A DNA stretch of 64,000 nt from an uncultured Draconibacterium sp. Lineage in GTDB: Bacteria > Bacteroidota > Bacteroidia > Bacteroidales > Prolixibacteraceae. The notes below the pieces were generated by a model. It ran no database searches, was not told the DNA's origin, and saw nothing but the letters and a program-made list of their open reading frames with translations. The DNA is taken from the NCBI RefSeq assembly GCF_963677575.1, contig NZ_OY782038.1, positions 372,001 through 436,000 of the forward strand, written 5' to 3'. The position numbers and the translations under genes are program-made. Position 1 is the stretch's first letter. Every line of letters begins with the position of its first letter. This document shows, piece by piece, positions 26,232 to 35,919 of the stretch.

Positions 26232-27584
26232 TTACTTATCAATCCCTTTTTCAGGTTTGTGAAATATTCCATTTAGTGTATTGGCCAGTAATAACAATAT
26301 TGTTGCAGGATGCAATACCCGCTTCAAAATATCGGTGTAGGGCGCACTTCCGGTAAACGTATCCCATAAAACCGAACTCATTCTTCTTTTGTCGTTTACC
26401 TTCTCCTGTTCGTTTACAACCATCCGAAATATTCCTTTTTTCAGCGCTGAAGATCTTTGGATGATCGTAGTAACCCAAAAAATAAATTTTCCAATGGCAT
26501 TGTCTCTGTCTAAGCGGGTACATTCAGGTTGATAGTATTTTTTGAAATTAGCTTCCGAAACCCCATTGAATAACGCGGTTTTAGCGGCCGCTTTGGCAGT
26601 TATATAAGCGGCTCCAATTCCGTTCTTGTATAATTTTGATGATGCAGAGTCGCCAATCAACACCACCCGATCAGAATAAGCATAACGGGCATTTTTTATA
26701 TTAATACCCGGAAAACATTGGCAAGGCGTAATTTTGTCCATATCCAGCGCTTTTGGGAAACATCGTTGAACAGCCTCGCTGTTTAAAAAGCTGTCAACTA
26801 TTTCTCCGGTAATCTGCTTTCCCAATAAAACGAGCGTTACATATTGTCCTTTGGGAATAAGTGCGCCAAATTTGATATTTTTCAGGTTGAGAAGAAACAC
26901 GTGCATCGAATTCCTAAAATATTGATTAATCAGTTCGTTCCCCAGTTTAAATTCGCAGATGTAAGTTCTTGTTGTTTCGGGAGGAATAAAAGCCGGAGTT
27001 ATTTTTTTGAACATGGAAAATGAGCGGGGATTTAATCCCACTGAGCCAACAACAAGATTGTAACTTACTGAATTTGTTTTCGTTTGAACATCGACACCCG
27101 ATTCATTTCGTTCCAGACCGATTACCTTTTCATAAATTGTATTAACACCTTTCTTCTGACAGAGTTCCAATAAATAGTTGTCGAAACTAACCGAATCGAT
27201 GTTATCGCTTCCCAAGGGGCCAAATCCCCTGAACATGGAGGCAATTTTTTGCTCTTTTAAAGGAGTTTTAATTAAGGTTGCCCCTTGCTCCATGTGAAGT
27301 TTATACGACTCGATTCCACGCCTGATAACATTCGATGGAAGCACGATTCCTTCGGTTGATAACGCCTGAACCAGCGATTCTGAAACTATTCCGCCACACC
27401 GATTACAGCCAGCCGGCCCGGCTACCTGAAAATTCTTTGCTTCGTAAATATCTATTTGGATGTTGATTCCTCTTTGTTCGGCAAAATCGAGAGCGAAATA
27501 AGCAAAAAAACTTCCTGCCGGACCGCCACCAATAACAGCTATTTTAGAGCCACTAGCGATATTAAAGTTTTTGTTCTTCTTCAC
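26232..27584 (-). CDS. FAD-dependent oxidoreductase, geranylgeranyl-reductase-like
   Basis: 450 residues. The N-terminal dinucleotide-binding motif is AVIGGGPAGSFFA, with a cysteine-containing segment GPAGCNRCGGIV just after it, and the family GD motif is in YSDRVVLIGDSAS. This arrangement is typical of the geranylgeranyl reductase branch of FAD mono-oxygenase-fold proteins, which reduce isoprenoid chains or related lipids. The C-terminal ~70 residues include a hydrophobic stretch (LHPATILLLLANTLNG) that may contact membrane. Monocistronic; the substrate is not predictable. Confidence 0.75.
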   Translation of the reverse strand: MKKNKNFNIASGSKIAVIGGGPAGSFFAYFALDFAEQRGINIQIDIYEAKNFQVAGPAGCNRCGGIVSESLVQALSTEGIVLPSNVIRRGIESYKLHMEQGATLIKTPLKEQKIASMFRGFGPLGSDNIDSVSFDNYLLELCQKKGVNTIYEKVIGLERNESGVDVQTKTNSVSYNLVVGSVGLNPRSFSMFKKITPAFIPPETTRTYICEFKLGNELINQYFRNSMHVFLLNLKNIKFGALIPKGQYVTLVLLGKQITGEIVDSFLNSEAVQRCFPKALDMDKITPCQCFPGINIKNARYAYSDRVVLIGDSASSKLYKNGIGAAYITAKAAAKTALFNGVSEANFKKYYQPECTRLDRDNAIGKFIFWVTTIIQRSSALKKGIFRMVVNEQEKVNDKRRMSSVLWDTFTGSAPYTDILKRVLHPATILLLLANTLNGIFHKPEKGIDK

Positions 27585-27874
27585 TTTCTCATGGTTTAGT
27601 TTTACTCAAAAACAAGTGTGAGGGAAGAGTTTTCTCATCGGACTGGAGGAAAAACGGTTAATAATATGAACTGCCTATGAATCTGAGTCCGGTATTTTTA
27701 TGTGCTTTTACCATTTAAATAGATTAAAGGTTACAATCTATCCGACTATCCCAATAGGATTTCTTGATCGGCACAACGATTCGGAATCAGATTTAGTCCG
27801 TATAATGATTTGATAATTAAAAAAAATCAGTGTTCTTTTGTTACACATAATGTATTTGCAGCAGTGGATTAAAC

Positions 27875-28291
27875 ATGAGACTTTCAGAAACACAAAAAGA
27901 CCAAATTATAAACGAATTAAAAATTTCAGCAATTCGCAGTAGCGGTCCCGGTGGCCAAAATGTGAACAAGGTAAACACGAAAGTTGAGCTGCGTTTTAAC
28001 CTGAATGACTCCGCTGTTTTTACCGAGACTCAAAAACAAAGGCTTGCTACCAAACTAAAAAACCGAATAAATTTAGATGGAGTAATTGTGCTTTCCGAGA
28101 GCAGCGAACGCAGTCAATTGAAGAATAAGCAGAAGGCCATCGCAAAGCTTATTGAGCTAATTGAAAAGGCTTTGACTCCCGCCAAACGACGCATAAAAAC
28201 AAAGCCTACAATTTCGTCGAAACTAAAACGACTGGAGAAGAAAAAGCAACAATCAATCAAAAAACAGCTACGCCAACGGCCTGATTTGTAA
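27875..28291 (+). CDS. arfB: Alternative ribosome-rescue peptidyl-tRNA hydrolase ArfB
   Basis: 138 residues. The release-factor-like domain carries the catalytic GGQ in SSGPGGQNVNKVNTKVELRF. The C-terminal tail is very basic (AKRRIKTKPTISSKLKRLEKKKQQSIKKQLRQR), as needed to enter the empty mRNA channel of stalled ribosomes. The length agrees with ArfB/YaeJ rather than full release factors. It frees ribosomes stalled on non-stop mRNA. Monocistronic. Confidence 0.93.
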   Translation: MRLSETQKDQIINELKISAIRSSGPGGQNVNKVNTKVELRFNLNDSAVFTETQKQRLATKLKNRINLDGVIVLSESSERSQLKNKQKAIAKLIELIEKALTPAKRRIKTKPTISSKLKRLEKKKQQSIKKQLRQRPDL

Positions 28292-28427
28292 TTGAAAAAC
28301 AGACAAACTGTTAAATTGTGAAACGACTAAAATCAACATTGCTTATTCATTTTGCTTTATTTAATTGGTCATTCGCCAATCTCCAAGTATTTTTTGTTTC
28401 TTTGCTCCTCGATTTTGGAAATAGAAT

Positions 28428-28949
28428 ATGCAGCATATACTAGAGAAAACAGGTAACGCAATCAGGAATTTTATCGACTGGTTTTATTTCCCATTTCTGC
28501 ATTTTCTTCCCCGCGAGGTTTTTCGCTACGCTGCCACCGGCGGATCAAATACAACCTTAGACATTATCTTGTATTTTATCGTTTATCGTTTTGTGTTGAA
28601 AATGCAGATTGTCGACCTCGGGTTTGTTGCTATCAGTCCGCATATTGCTGCATTTATACTAGTTTTTCCGATTACTTTTACCACCGGATTCTTACTGGCA
28701 AAATATGTAACTTTTTCTTCGTCAGTAATAAAAGGCAGAATTCAATTATCTCGCTACCTGCTTTCCGTTAGTGGATCAATTCTGCTCAACTATATTTTTC
28801 TGAAATTCTTTGTTGAATATTGCGGCTTGTACGCCACGCTGTCAAAAATAATAACTACCATACTGGTAATTGTTTACAGTTACATGATGCAACGTTATTT
28901 TACGTTTAAAACCGGCAAAAGACTGCTGCCTGCCCGAAATCGTTCGTAA
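28428..28949 (+). CDS. GtrA family membrane protein
   Basis: 173 residues with four hydrophobic helices and the GtrA landmark REVFRYAATGGSNTTLDIILYF at the start, ending FTFKTGK. GtrA-like proteins help move or present polyprenyl-linked sugars for cell-surface glycosylation. No glycosyltransferase gene is adjacent, so the partner is unknown. It lies 54 bp ahead of a CPBP protease gene on the same strand. Confidence 0.85.
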   Translation: MQHILEKTGNAIRNFIDWFYFPFLHFLPREVFRYAATGGSNTTLDIILYFIVYRFVLKMQIVDLGFVAISPHIAAFILVFPITFTTGFLLAKYVTFSSSVIKGRIQLSRYLLSVSGSILLNYIFLKFFVEYCGLYATLSKIITTILVIVYSYMMQRYFTFKTGKRLLPARNRS

Positions 28950-29003
28950 ATATTTTCTCAGAGGTACATTAATTCTACGGATTGTACTATATTTATTAGC
29001 CGT

Positions 29004-29822
29004 ATGGAAGAGTACCGCGTTAAATATTATCCAACCATTTTGCAGGGCATTCACCTTGTTATTCTTTACATTTTTATTCAAACCGTTGTTGACTTTCCTT
29101 TAGCGGTAATCGATTATTACAAAGGAACTGAATACTTGTACAACCCGATTAAAAAAATTGCGTTAGGCGTTGGTTCCGTGGTGTTTATACTTTACTATGG
29201 AATTAGAAAAGCAAAAGCACCTGTTTTGGAAATTTTCCCTTTTAAACTTTTTAATCCACTGGTATTTATTCCGGTGGTAACTTTTCTTTGGGGCGCGCAT
29301 AACATTCTCGACGTTGTAAATATATGGGTAGAAAAGATGTTGCCTGCCCCACCCTGGTTTTGGGAACTTTTCGATCGTATTTTTGAAGGCGACTATGGTT
29401 TTATGGGGGCCTTTCTGAAAGTAGCTGTTGTGGCTCCGATTATTGAAGAACTGATATTTAGAGGCCTTATATTTAACGGATTCAGAAAAAATTACAATGG
29501 TTTTGTTGCCGTATTTATGTCGGCACTTTTGTTCTCTTTATTTCACTTGAATCCGTGGCAAATGCCGGCTACTTTTCTGTTAGGGCTGCTACTTGGCTGG
29601 CTAATGTTGCGCACCAATAATATTTTAGTAGCTATCATCGGGCACTCTATAAATAACGCGATGGTATTGCTAACCGTAACTTACTGGCAACAAATTCGCG
29701 AGAACTCCATTTACCTTCTAGAGCGAAATAATCTGTTACTGCTTAGTGCGCTTGTAATGGCTCTTTCTATCGTGCTAATTTATTTTGCCAGTATTCCGTG
29801 GTTTGGCAAACGCCGACGATAA
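29004..29822 (+). CDS. CPBP family intramembrane metalloprotease
   Basis: 272 residues, multi-spanning. All three CAAX-protease/bacteriocin-processing motifs are visible: EELIFRG, SLFHLNPWQ and GHSINNA. These carry the glutamate, histidine and asparagine that coordinate the metal in the membrane. Members cleave prenylated or membrane substrates or confer bacteriocin self-protection. No bacteriocin gene is near. ATG at 29004 is the first in-frame start. Confidence 0.88.
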   Translation: MEEYRVKYYPTILQGIHLVILYIFIQTVVDFPLAVIDYYKGTEYLYNPIKKIALGVGSVVFILYYGIRKAKAPVLEIFPFKLFNPLVFIPVVTFLWGAHNILDVVNIWVEKMLPAPPWFWELFDRIFEGDYGFMGAFLKVAVVAPIIEELIFRGLIFNGFRKNYNGFVAVFMSALLFSLFHLNPWQMPATFLLGLLLGWLMLRTNNILVAIIGHSINNAMVLLTVTYWQQIRENSIYLLERNNLLLLSALVMALSIVLIYFASIPWFGKRRR

Positions 29823-29896
29823 GCGCCTGTTCACCGAAAATATTCAGCCCGAAAAAGAGGAAACACTATTTTTACGCCCGTAATTAATTTTAAAAT

Positions 29897-30376
29897 ATGG
29901 ACATTCTATTAATCGTTTTAGGAGCAATTTTTATTATCAGCGGAGTTTTAGGTTGCGTTTTACCCATAATTCCGGGCCCTCCGTTAAGTTATATCGGTCT
30001 GTTGTTGCTACATTTTACCGAGCGTTATCAGTTCTCCTCAAAATTTCTGATAATCTGGGCCATTATTACAGTTGTTGTTTATGCACTCGATTATCTTATT
30101 CCGGCCTGGGGAACCAAAAAATTCGGAGGAAGTAAACGTGGTGTTTGGGGAAGCATTATCGGCCTGGTAATAGGAATGTTTTTCTTTCCTCCTTTTGGCA
30201 TCATAATCGGTCCTTTCGTTGGTGCTGTCGTTGGCGAACTTACTGCCGGGAAAGAATCAAAAGCCGCCTTAAAATCAGGATTTGGATCGTTTATGGGATT
30301 TTTGGCAGGAACATTGCTGAAACTTATCGCATCGGGCATGATGACCTGGTATTTTGTAAAAGAACTAATCGTTTAA
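29897..30376 (+). CDS. DUF456 family membrane protein
   Basis: 159 residues with four to five hydrophobic helices and the glycine-rich repeats typical of DUF456 (GCVLPIIPGPPLSYIGLLLL, GSIIGLVIGMFFFPPFGIIIGPFVGAVVGEL). The family is common in Bacteroidota and has no assigned function. It lies between the CPBP protease and the PBP gene on the same strand. Confidence 0.85.
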   Translation: MDILLIVLGAIFIISGVLGCVLPIIPGPPLSYIGLLLLHFTERYQFSSKFLIIWAIITVVVYALDYLIPAWGTKKFGGSKRGVWGSIIGLVIGMFFFPPFGIIIGPFVGAVVGELTAGKESKAALKSGFGSFMGFLAGTLLKLIASGMMTWYFVKELIV

Positions 30377-30470
30377 GCTCAGAAAAAATAAACAGTCAGT
30401 CGTTTATAATATTTCGATTTCATTTCAGTTTATCTTCCATACACATTGTTTTAAATAATACTTTTGTCGC

Positions 30471-32849
30471 GTGGCAAAAAAGAAAACAAATACAACTTCC
30501 CGGACTAAAAAGCCGGTGAACAGAAAAAAAGGCAAATCAAAGAAATCAGGTAAAAAACATCCGCTGCTTAGCTTTATTTTTAAAGCCGGAGTAGTACTAT
30601 TTTTATTGGGATGTTTGTTCTTTATCCTGGTTTTTCTGGGCGTTTTGGGCCCGGTTCCGTCAAAAAATCAGTTACATCAAATCAACAATCCACTGGCTTC
30701 GGAAGTATATTCTGTTGACGGTAATATTCTGGGCCGATATTACGTGGAAAACCGAAGTTACGCCACTTTCGACGAAATTTCGCCCAACGTAATAAATGCT
30801 CTTATTGCGACTGAAGATGCACGTTTTTACGAACATCGCGGAATTGATGAAATTGCACTGACAAGGGTGCTTTTTAAGTCGATTATTTTGCGCAACGATG
30901 CTTCCGGCGGTGGCAGTACCATTAGTCAACAAATTGCCAAAAACCTGTTCCCACGGGTTGATTACGGGCCATTATCGATGCCGGTTAATAAGCTACGCGA
31001 AGCAATTATTGCTTATCGTTTAGAGCGTATTTATAACAAACAGGAAATTCTGGCTTTATACCTCAATACTGTTTCATTTGCAGAAAATATTTTTGGAATT
31101 GAAGTTGCTGCAGAGCGTTTCTTTTCTAAATCACCAAAAAGTTTGGATGTACATGAAGCCGCGGTGATAGTTGGGATGTTAAAGGCCAATAATTATTACA
31201 ATCCTCGTACTCATCCTGATCGTGCTTTGGGTCGTCGGAATGTGGTGATCGATCTTATGGTTAAGAATAATTACCTGAATGCAGCTGATGCTGAGAAATA
31301 CAAGGAAAAATCTTTGGGATTACATTATCGATTGATTTCGTATAACCAGGGACCTGCACCGTATTTTCTCGAGCGTTTAAAACCTGAATTATTGGATTGG
31401 TGCGAGGACAATGTAAATGAAAACGGCGAGCATTACAACCTTTACACCGACGGTTTGAAGATTACCACAAGCATTGATTATAATCTTCAGCGTTATGCTC
31501 AGCAGTCGGTTAAAGAGTACATGAAAAACCTGCAAAAGGTATTTGACAATCACTGGAAATCGAGAGATATTTTCAGAGAGAAACCGGAGGTATTAAAAAG
31601 TGCCATTCAAAACCAGAATACCAGTGGCGCCAGTTATTCTGACGAGCTTAAAAAATATTCAGCAAAAACGCATACCTCGTTATTTACCTGGGATGGCATT
31701 GAAAATGTGGAGGTTTCGCGCCTCGATTCATTAAAGCACTACCTGAAAATGCTAAATGCAGGATTCATTGCTATCGATCCGCACACTTCGCACTTAAAAG
31801 CATGGGTTGGCGGAATTGATTACCGCTTTTTTAAATACGACCATGTTACTGCGCCGCGACAAACCGGGTCGACATTTAAACCGTTTGTATACCTGGCAGC
31901 TTTGGAAGAAGACATTTCTGCAGACACCTATTTTGTAAATCAGCACAAAGTTTACGAAGAATACAAGGACTGGGCACCACGAAATTCGCACAACGAATAT
32001 GGCGGCTACTACTCCATGAAAGGAGCTTTGGCAAAATCGTTAAATACCGTTTCGGTTGATGTTTTATTGGAAGCCGGAATCGATGAAACGATTGACCTGG
32101 CCCGAGATCTTGGAATTTCTGCCGATCTCCCCGACTATCCTTCTCTGGCACTGGGAGTGGCTTCAGTTTCGTTAAAAGAGATGGTAGAAGCTTTTGCTGG
32201 TGTTGTAAACGACGGAAAACCGGTAAAAGCAAATTACCTCTTGCAAATTGCCGACAAGAACGGGAAAGTCCTTAAAACTTTCGATTACGATATACCTTAC
32301 GAACCGGTAGTATCACCTGAAAATTGTAGGGCGGTAATAAATATGATGGAAGCCGTTGTTGATGGCGGAACCGGAAGAGGTATTCGTACCATTTACAAAG
32401 TACCGGGCGAGTTTGCCGGGAAAACAGGTACAACACAAAATAACTCCGATGGTTGGTTTATCGGCCTCACACCCGAGCTGGTAACCGGTTGCTGGGTGGG
32501 CGCTGATGATCCCCGCGTACATTTCCGTACAACAACATACGGACAAGGTGCTTACATGGCTTTGCCAATTGTAGGAAAATTCTTTTATAAAACGTATCGC
32601 GACAAAAAGTTTGAGCATCTGAAATACAGTACTTTCCCTGATCCGCAGCCGGAATTACTGGCCATGTTAAACGAACCTGAATACAAAGAAGTGCTGGATA
32701 TTGAAAAACACGGCTTTAACTTTGCCAGTATTTTCGGCAAGAAAGAGACAGAAAACCTGAAGGATCGTCCGGATGTAAAAGCGGAAAAGAAAGAAAAAGG
32801 TCAGCTCTGGAAAAAAATCAAAGGCATATTTCGTAAAAAAGACAAATAG
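30471..32849 (+). CDS. Class A penicillin-binding protein (PBP1A type)
   Basis: 792 residues, GTG start (GTGGCAAAAAAG) since no ATG fits. A lysine-rich cytoplasmic head and one membrane anchor (residues ~32-58) precede a glycosyltransferase-51 domain with EDARFYEHRGID. The transpeptidase domain carries STFK, SLN and KTGTT. It polymerises and cross-links peptidoglycan on the periplasmic face. The highly basic C-terminal tail (residues ~760-792) is an extension without a recognised domain. Confidence 0.93.
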   Translation: MAKKKTNTTSRTKKPVNRKKGKSKKSGKKHPLLSFIFKAGVVLFLLGCLFFILVFLGVLGPVPSKNQLHQINNPLASEVYSVDGNILGRYYVENRSYATFDEISPNVINALIATEDARFYEHRGIDEIALTRVLFKSIILRNDASGGGSTISQQIAKNLFPRVDYGPLSMPVNKLREAIIAYRLERIYNKQEILALYLNTVSFAENIFGIEVAAERFFSKSPKSLDVHEAAVIVGMLKANNYYNPRTHPDRALGRRNVVIDLMVKNNYLNAADAEKYKEKSLGLHYRLISYNQGPAPYFLERLKPELLDWCEDNVNENGEHYNLYTDGLKITTSIDYNLQRYAQQSVKEYMKNLQKVFDNHWKSRDIFREKPEVLKSAIQNQNTSGASYSDELKKYSAKTHTSLFTWDGIENVEVSRLDSLKHYLKMLNAGFIAIDPHTSHLKAWVGGIDYRFFKYDHVTAPRQTGSTFKPFVYLAALEEDISADTYFVNQHKVYEEYKDWAPRNSHNEYGGYYSMKGALAKSLNTVSVDVLLEAGIDETIDLARDLGISADLPDYPSLALGVASVSLKEMVEAFAGVVNDGKPVKANYLLQIADKNGKVLKTFDYDIPYEPVVSPENCRAVINMMEAVVDGGTGRGIRTIYKVPGEFAGKTGTTQNNSDGWFIGLTPELVTGCWVGADDPRVHFRTTTYGQGAYMALPIVGKFFYKTYRDKKFEHLKYSTFPDPQPELLAMLNEPEYKEVLDIEKHGFNFASIFGKKETENLKDRPDVKAEKKEKGQLWKKIKGIFRKKDK

Positions 32850-32854
32850 TAAAA

Positions 32855-33349
32855 TTACGCAAACCGATCATCAGAACGGTGTCTGGCTGGTAGATCTTCA
32901 TCTTTCGAATCGAGCCAGCCACTCACGGCGTCGGGCCGGTTATCCACTTGCCGAAAAAACGGTTTGATATCTATCAGTGGTGTTCCGTCTAACATATCAG
33001 CGCCTTTAAACCATATTTTGTTTCCTTCAATTTTTATCAACTCAACCGTTGACAGGCCAATTGGCGACGGGCGTTTGGGCGATCGTGTTGCAAAAACTCC
33101 ATGCTCTTTGTCGTCCATAAAAGGTTTCACTTTTAGTTTATAACCGTTAACCAAATGAAGATGGTAAAGCAAAATCAAATTCGAAAAGCCTTCGAGCCCT
33201 TCCAGAGCCTCTGTTAAATGTGGTTCCAGCTCAATTACGCCAGTGTACTCTTTTGCTCCAACCGACTGAATTGGAATATTAGCAATGGTTTTATGTGGAG
33301 TGGAAATTGTTCCGATTTTACTCAATTCTACTTTTTCTAATTCTTTCAT
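32855..33349 (-). CDS. trmO: tRNA (N6-threonylcarbamoyladenosine37-N6)-methyltransferase TrmO
   Basis: 164 residues from ATG at 33349 (MKELEKVELSKIGTI). The frame stays open to 33538, but that extension would run through the tRNA-Pro gene and is not coding. The TrmO (UPF0066) core is clear: ATRSPKRPSPIGLSTVELI and the DGTPLIDIKPF block. The enzyme methylates t6A37 of certain tRNAs with SAM. It is divergent from the tRNA gene and convergent with the PBP gene, 5 bp from its stop. Confidence 0.9.
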   Translation of the reverse strand: MKELEKVELSKIGTISTPHKTIANIPIQSVGAKEYTGVIELEPHLTEALEGLEGFSNLILLYHLHLVNGYKLKVKPFMDDKEHGVFATRSPKRPSPIGLSTVELIKIEGNKIWFKGADMLDGTPLIDIKPFFRQVDNRPDAVSGWLDSKDEDLPARHRSDDRFA

Positions 33350-33469
33350 AATCTGTCTCTTGAACTGATGCTCAAAATAATAAATAAAACCGACGTAATT
33401 GTTGCTAATTTTTTCTTTTGCGTGAGCTAAAATATTTTTTAAAAATTTGTTTAAATTAGCAGCCTTATT

Positions 33470-33543
33470 CGGGATGTAGCGCAGTCCGGTAGCGTACGTC
33501 GTTCGGGACGACGGGGTCGCAGGTTCAAATCCTGTCATCCCGA
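33470..33543 (+). tRNA. tRNA-Pro (anticodon CGG)
   Basis: Full cloverleaf of 74 nt. The acceptor arms are CGGGATG / CATCCCG, with discriminator A at 33543. The D-arm contains AGTCCGGTAGC. The anticodon stem CGTCG/CGACG encloses loop TTCGGGA (anticodon CGG), and the T-arm is GCAGG-TTCAAAT-CCTGT. CCA is not encoded. A short hairpin terminator follows. Confidence 0.95.
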
Positions 33544-33551
33544 CAATAGGA

Positions 33552-33585
33552 TACCTTTCCGCTTTGCGGGAGGGTTTTCTTTTTG
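33552..33585 (+). terminator. Terminator after tRNA-Pro
   Basis: The stem CCTTTCCGC / GCGGGAGGG with two wobble pairs and a TTT loop, followed by TTTTCTTTTTG. Confidence 0.7.
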
Positions 33586-33871
33586 TAATAGAGTTCGATG
33601 ATAATTGAAACGAGGTTATAAAAAGAAAACGCTTCGAACGTATTCAGACAAAGGTTTTCGGTTGAGCATCTCTACCAATTTAGGATTCACGTAAAGTAAA
33701 TCCGATCTATTCAAATACTAAAAATAAGGTCAAAGTACTCCATAAAAAACCACCCCAAATGGGTCCGATCCGGTGACCTCTAAATTTTTCCTACTAGTAG
33801 AGATCACCGCGAAACCATAAAAAAGAGGATCGACATCATGTCAATCCTCTTTTTCATATTCTTTTTTAACG
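33586..33871. other. Intergenic DNA with two hairpins
   Basis: No gene. The hairpin GGTGACCTCT...AGAGATCACC lies at 33772-33808. A strong A/T-flanked stem, AAAAAAGAGGATCGACAT / ATGTCAATCCTCTTTTT, lies at 33817-33853 and is the terminator of the minus-strand gene that ends at 33872. The stretch before the first hairpin (CCACCCCAAATGGGTCCGATCC) hints at a decayed repeat or tRNA-like fragment but forms no cloverleaf. Confidence 0.5.
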
Positions 33872-34264
33872 CTATTGTCCGCCGCCACCGGCTCTTCCTC
33901 TTCTGTTGGCTCTTCTTTCTTCCATCAATTTCTCATACTTCGCAAACTGCTCGTCAGTCAGGATCTTCTTAATCTCTTTCTGTTGCTCAGTTCTCATAGC
34001 CATCATCTTTTCACGCATTTTAGTACGGTCTTCTTCTCCACTCATTTCCTGGCGCATAGCTGTCATCTCTTTGTTAGATGTAAGTAAAACCTTCTCCATT
34101 TTTTCTGTTTGTGTGGCGTTTAATTCCAGCTCGGTTTTAAATTGCTCTGTTTGTGTTTTTGCCATTTCCTCCGGGTCAAACTGACGTTGTCCTCCCCTGT
34201 TTTGGGCCATTGCCATTGTTGTTCCTACCAGAACAACTACCAATAAAAATGCTAATCTTTTCAT
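33872..34264 (-). CDS. Periplasmic Spy/CpxP-like or DUF4890-like protein
   Basis: 130 residues with a signal peptide ending MAMAQ. The mature part is nearly all helical, rich in Met, Lys, Glu and Gln, and contains LTDEQFAKYEKLMEERR, close to the LTxxQ repeats of Spy/CpxP proteins. It ends in a glycine- and arginine-rich tail (RRGRAGGGGQ). Such proteins act as periplasmic stress chaperones or metal sensors. Assignment to a named family is tentative. Confidence 0.65.
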   Translation of the reverse strand: MKRLAFLLVVVLVGTTMAMAQNRGGQRQFDPEEMAKTQTEQFKTELELNATQTEKMEKVLLTSNKEMTAMRQEMSGEEDRTKMREKMMAMRTEQQKEIKKILTDEQFAKYEKLMEERRANRRGRAGGGGQ

Positions 34265-34435
34265 CTATGTAATTGTTTATTTGTGATGGAAACAGATAGA
34301 ATTCGCAGGCATTATAATTATCTCCTCAAGAGGTGTCAAATTAATTAACTCGTTACATGCTATCTGTTTTAATTCTAAAAATCAACAGATTAGACCGCTT
34401 TTTATTCTTAAAGTTTAATAGACGGGCAGATTGGG

Positions 34436-35077
34436 TCAAATACCGAAACTCAAATTGAATCCAAGAATATCAGCTGATAACCAATGATTCAGCAATTCTT
34501 GTTTCTGCAGTGCATAGTAAATTTTAATTTCGATGTGCTCCTTTTCAAAGGCTGTTAATCCTGAATACAACCTTGCCAGATGTGTGCCGTCTCCATTTAG
34601 TTTTAAAAACGATTCTTCCTGCAAATAAACTTGCATTCCCCAGTTGGTAATTGCAGGAAATTTCATTCGAAACGATTGCCTGTACCTGAAGTAGTTATTT
34701 AAGACTTTGTAAGTCCTGTATTCGAAACGGTTATAAAAATCGAATTCAAATTTGCCAATATCTTTTCCCAGGTTCATAAATAGCATAGGACGGTTTTCCT
34801 GCAGCCATTCTTCAATCTGCAGGTTTGCAGAACTTAACCGAAAACCTGCACCGTACTCCAACCAGTTTAATACCTGGTGTCCAATAAGTATTTCACCGTA
34901 TTTTAAGTCGAGTGTTGAACGTTTAGGTGAATAATGAATTTTCTCGGCAACGATTATACTGATGTTATCCCAAGGGGCTATTTCTACCTGATTTTTATTC
35001 CAAAGCTCAAACTGGCGCTCTTGTGCAAAACTGTTAATGCCTGCAAGAATCAATAGTAATACGAATAATTTTTGCAT
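34436..35077 (-). CDS. DUF2490 family outer-membrane protein
   Basis: 213 residues from the ATG at 35077 (MQKLFVLLLILAGINSFAQ), which opens directly on a signal peptide; the longer start at 35098 adds eight residues before it. The mature protein is beta-strand rich (WNKNQVEIAPWDNISI, then the YNRFEYRTY region) and ends in an aromatic, as outer-membrane barrels do. Members of DUF2490 have no known role. Monocistronic and divergent from the TetR gene. Confidence 0.75.
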   Translation of the reverse strand: MQKLFVLLLILAGINSFAQERQFELWNKNQVEIAPWDNISIIVAEKIHYSPKRSTLDLKYGEILIGHQVLNWLEYGAGFRLSSANLQIEEWLQENRPMLFMNLGKDIGKFEFDFYNRFEYRTYKVLNNYFRYRQSFRMKFPAITNWGMQVYLQEESFLKLNGDGTHLARLYSGLTAFEKEHIEIKIYYALQKQELLNHWLSADILGFNLSFGI

Positions 35078-35261
35078 GGCTACAAAAATAGAAAACAATA
35101 TATTTTCCCTCGCAGAATTATGTAAGTAAAATCATTCTTCATTTCAATTCTGAAAAATGACAATTCAGAATGAAAATTTCTCATATCAGGTAATACTATA
35201 TTATATAAGAAGTAAAAAACTTGTACATTTAGAACAAAATCGTCGAATAAAGAAAATAGTT

Positions 35262-35837
35262 ATGAGCACGAACTCGAAACAGCAAATTATTGAAGCAGCA
35301 GGAATCATTTTTGAACGTTATGGTTTTAAAAAAACAACCATGGACGATATTGCTTATGCTGCTGGCAAAGGGAAAAGTTCGCTTTACTACTATTTCAAGA
35401 ATAAAGAAGAGGTTTTTGAGGCCGTTGTTGCGCATGAGGCGAAGCAATTAGTAGCCGAAATAAACAAGGCGATAAATGCATCGAACTCGGCTGTAAATAA
35501 GCTAAGAAGCTACGTGAATATACGAATGAAACGATTTGTACAACGGGGCAACCTGGCAACCGCTTTAAACGATAATTTCCTGGCAACTTTTGCTTTTATT
35601 GAAAAAATACAGAATAATTACCGGGATTTTGAGATTGAAATGATCTCCGGAATTATCAACGAAGGCATTGAAAAAAAAGAATTTAAAGCTGTTGATGCGA
35701 ATTTTACAGGTGAAGCAATTCTAACCTGTATGATCGGTTTCGAGGTTCCTCTATTGACCAAAACAAAAACCACTGAAGAGTCTGTAGAGAAGATCAATAG
35801 TGTAATAGACATGTTCTTTTACGGAATTTGTACCTAA
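35262..35837 (+). CDS. TetR/AcrR family transcriptional regulator
   Basis: 191 residues from ATG at 35262 (MSTNSKQQIIEAAG). A longer frame from 35157 is not used, because TetR homology starts here. The helix-turn-helix is TMDDIAYAAGKGKSSLYYYFKNKEEVFEAV, followed by a helical ligand domain. The barrel protein gene 82 bp downstream on the same strand, or efflux genes elsewhere, could be its targets; no operator was identified. Confidence 0.88.
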   Translation: MSTNSKQQIIEAAGIIFERYGFKKTTMDDIAYAAGKGKSSLYYYFKNKEEVFEAVVAHEAKQLVAEINKAINASNSAVNKLRSYVNIRMKRFVQRGNLATALNDNFLATFAFIEKIQNNYRDFEIEMISGIINEGIEKKEFKAVDANFTGEAILTCMIGFEVPLLTKTKTTEESVEKINSVIDMFFYGICT

Positions 35838-35919
35838 AAAATTTTTAAACCATTTTTCGAATATTTTAGATTATAGTTCAAAATATACAAAAAAATAACA
35901 AATAGAAAACAGAATTGAA

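Noticed and set aside
30145..30519. 124-residue frame overlapping the DUF456 gene
   Set aside because: It is a shadow of the real gene in another frame, rich in Arg, His and Cys, with no homology.
33350..33538. N-terminal extension of TrmO
   Set aside because: The codons overlap the complement of tRNA-Pro and the intergenic promoter region; TrmO homology begins at 33349.
33742..33808. tRNA-like or T-box-like element after tRNA-Pro
   Set aside because: A hairpin is present but no cloverleaf, specifier loop or antiterminator could be drawn; kept only as an intergenic hairpin.
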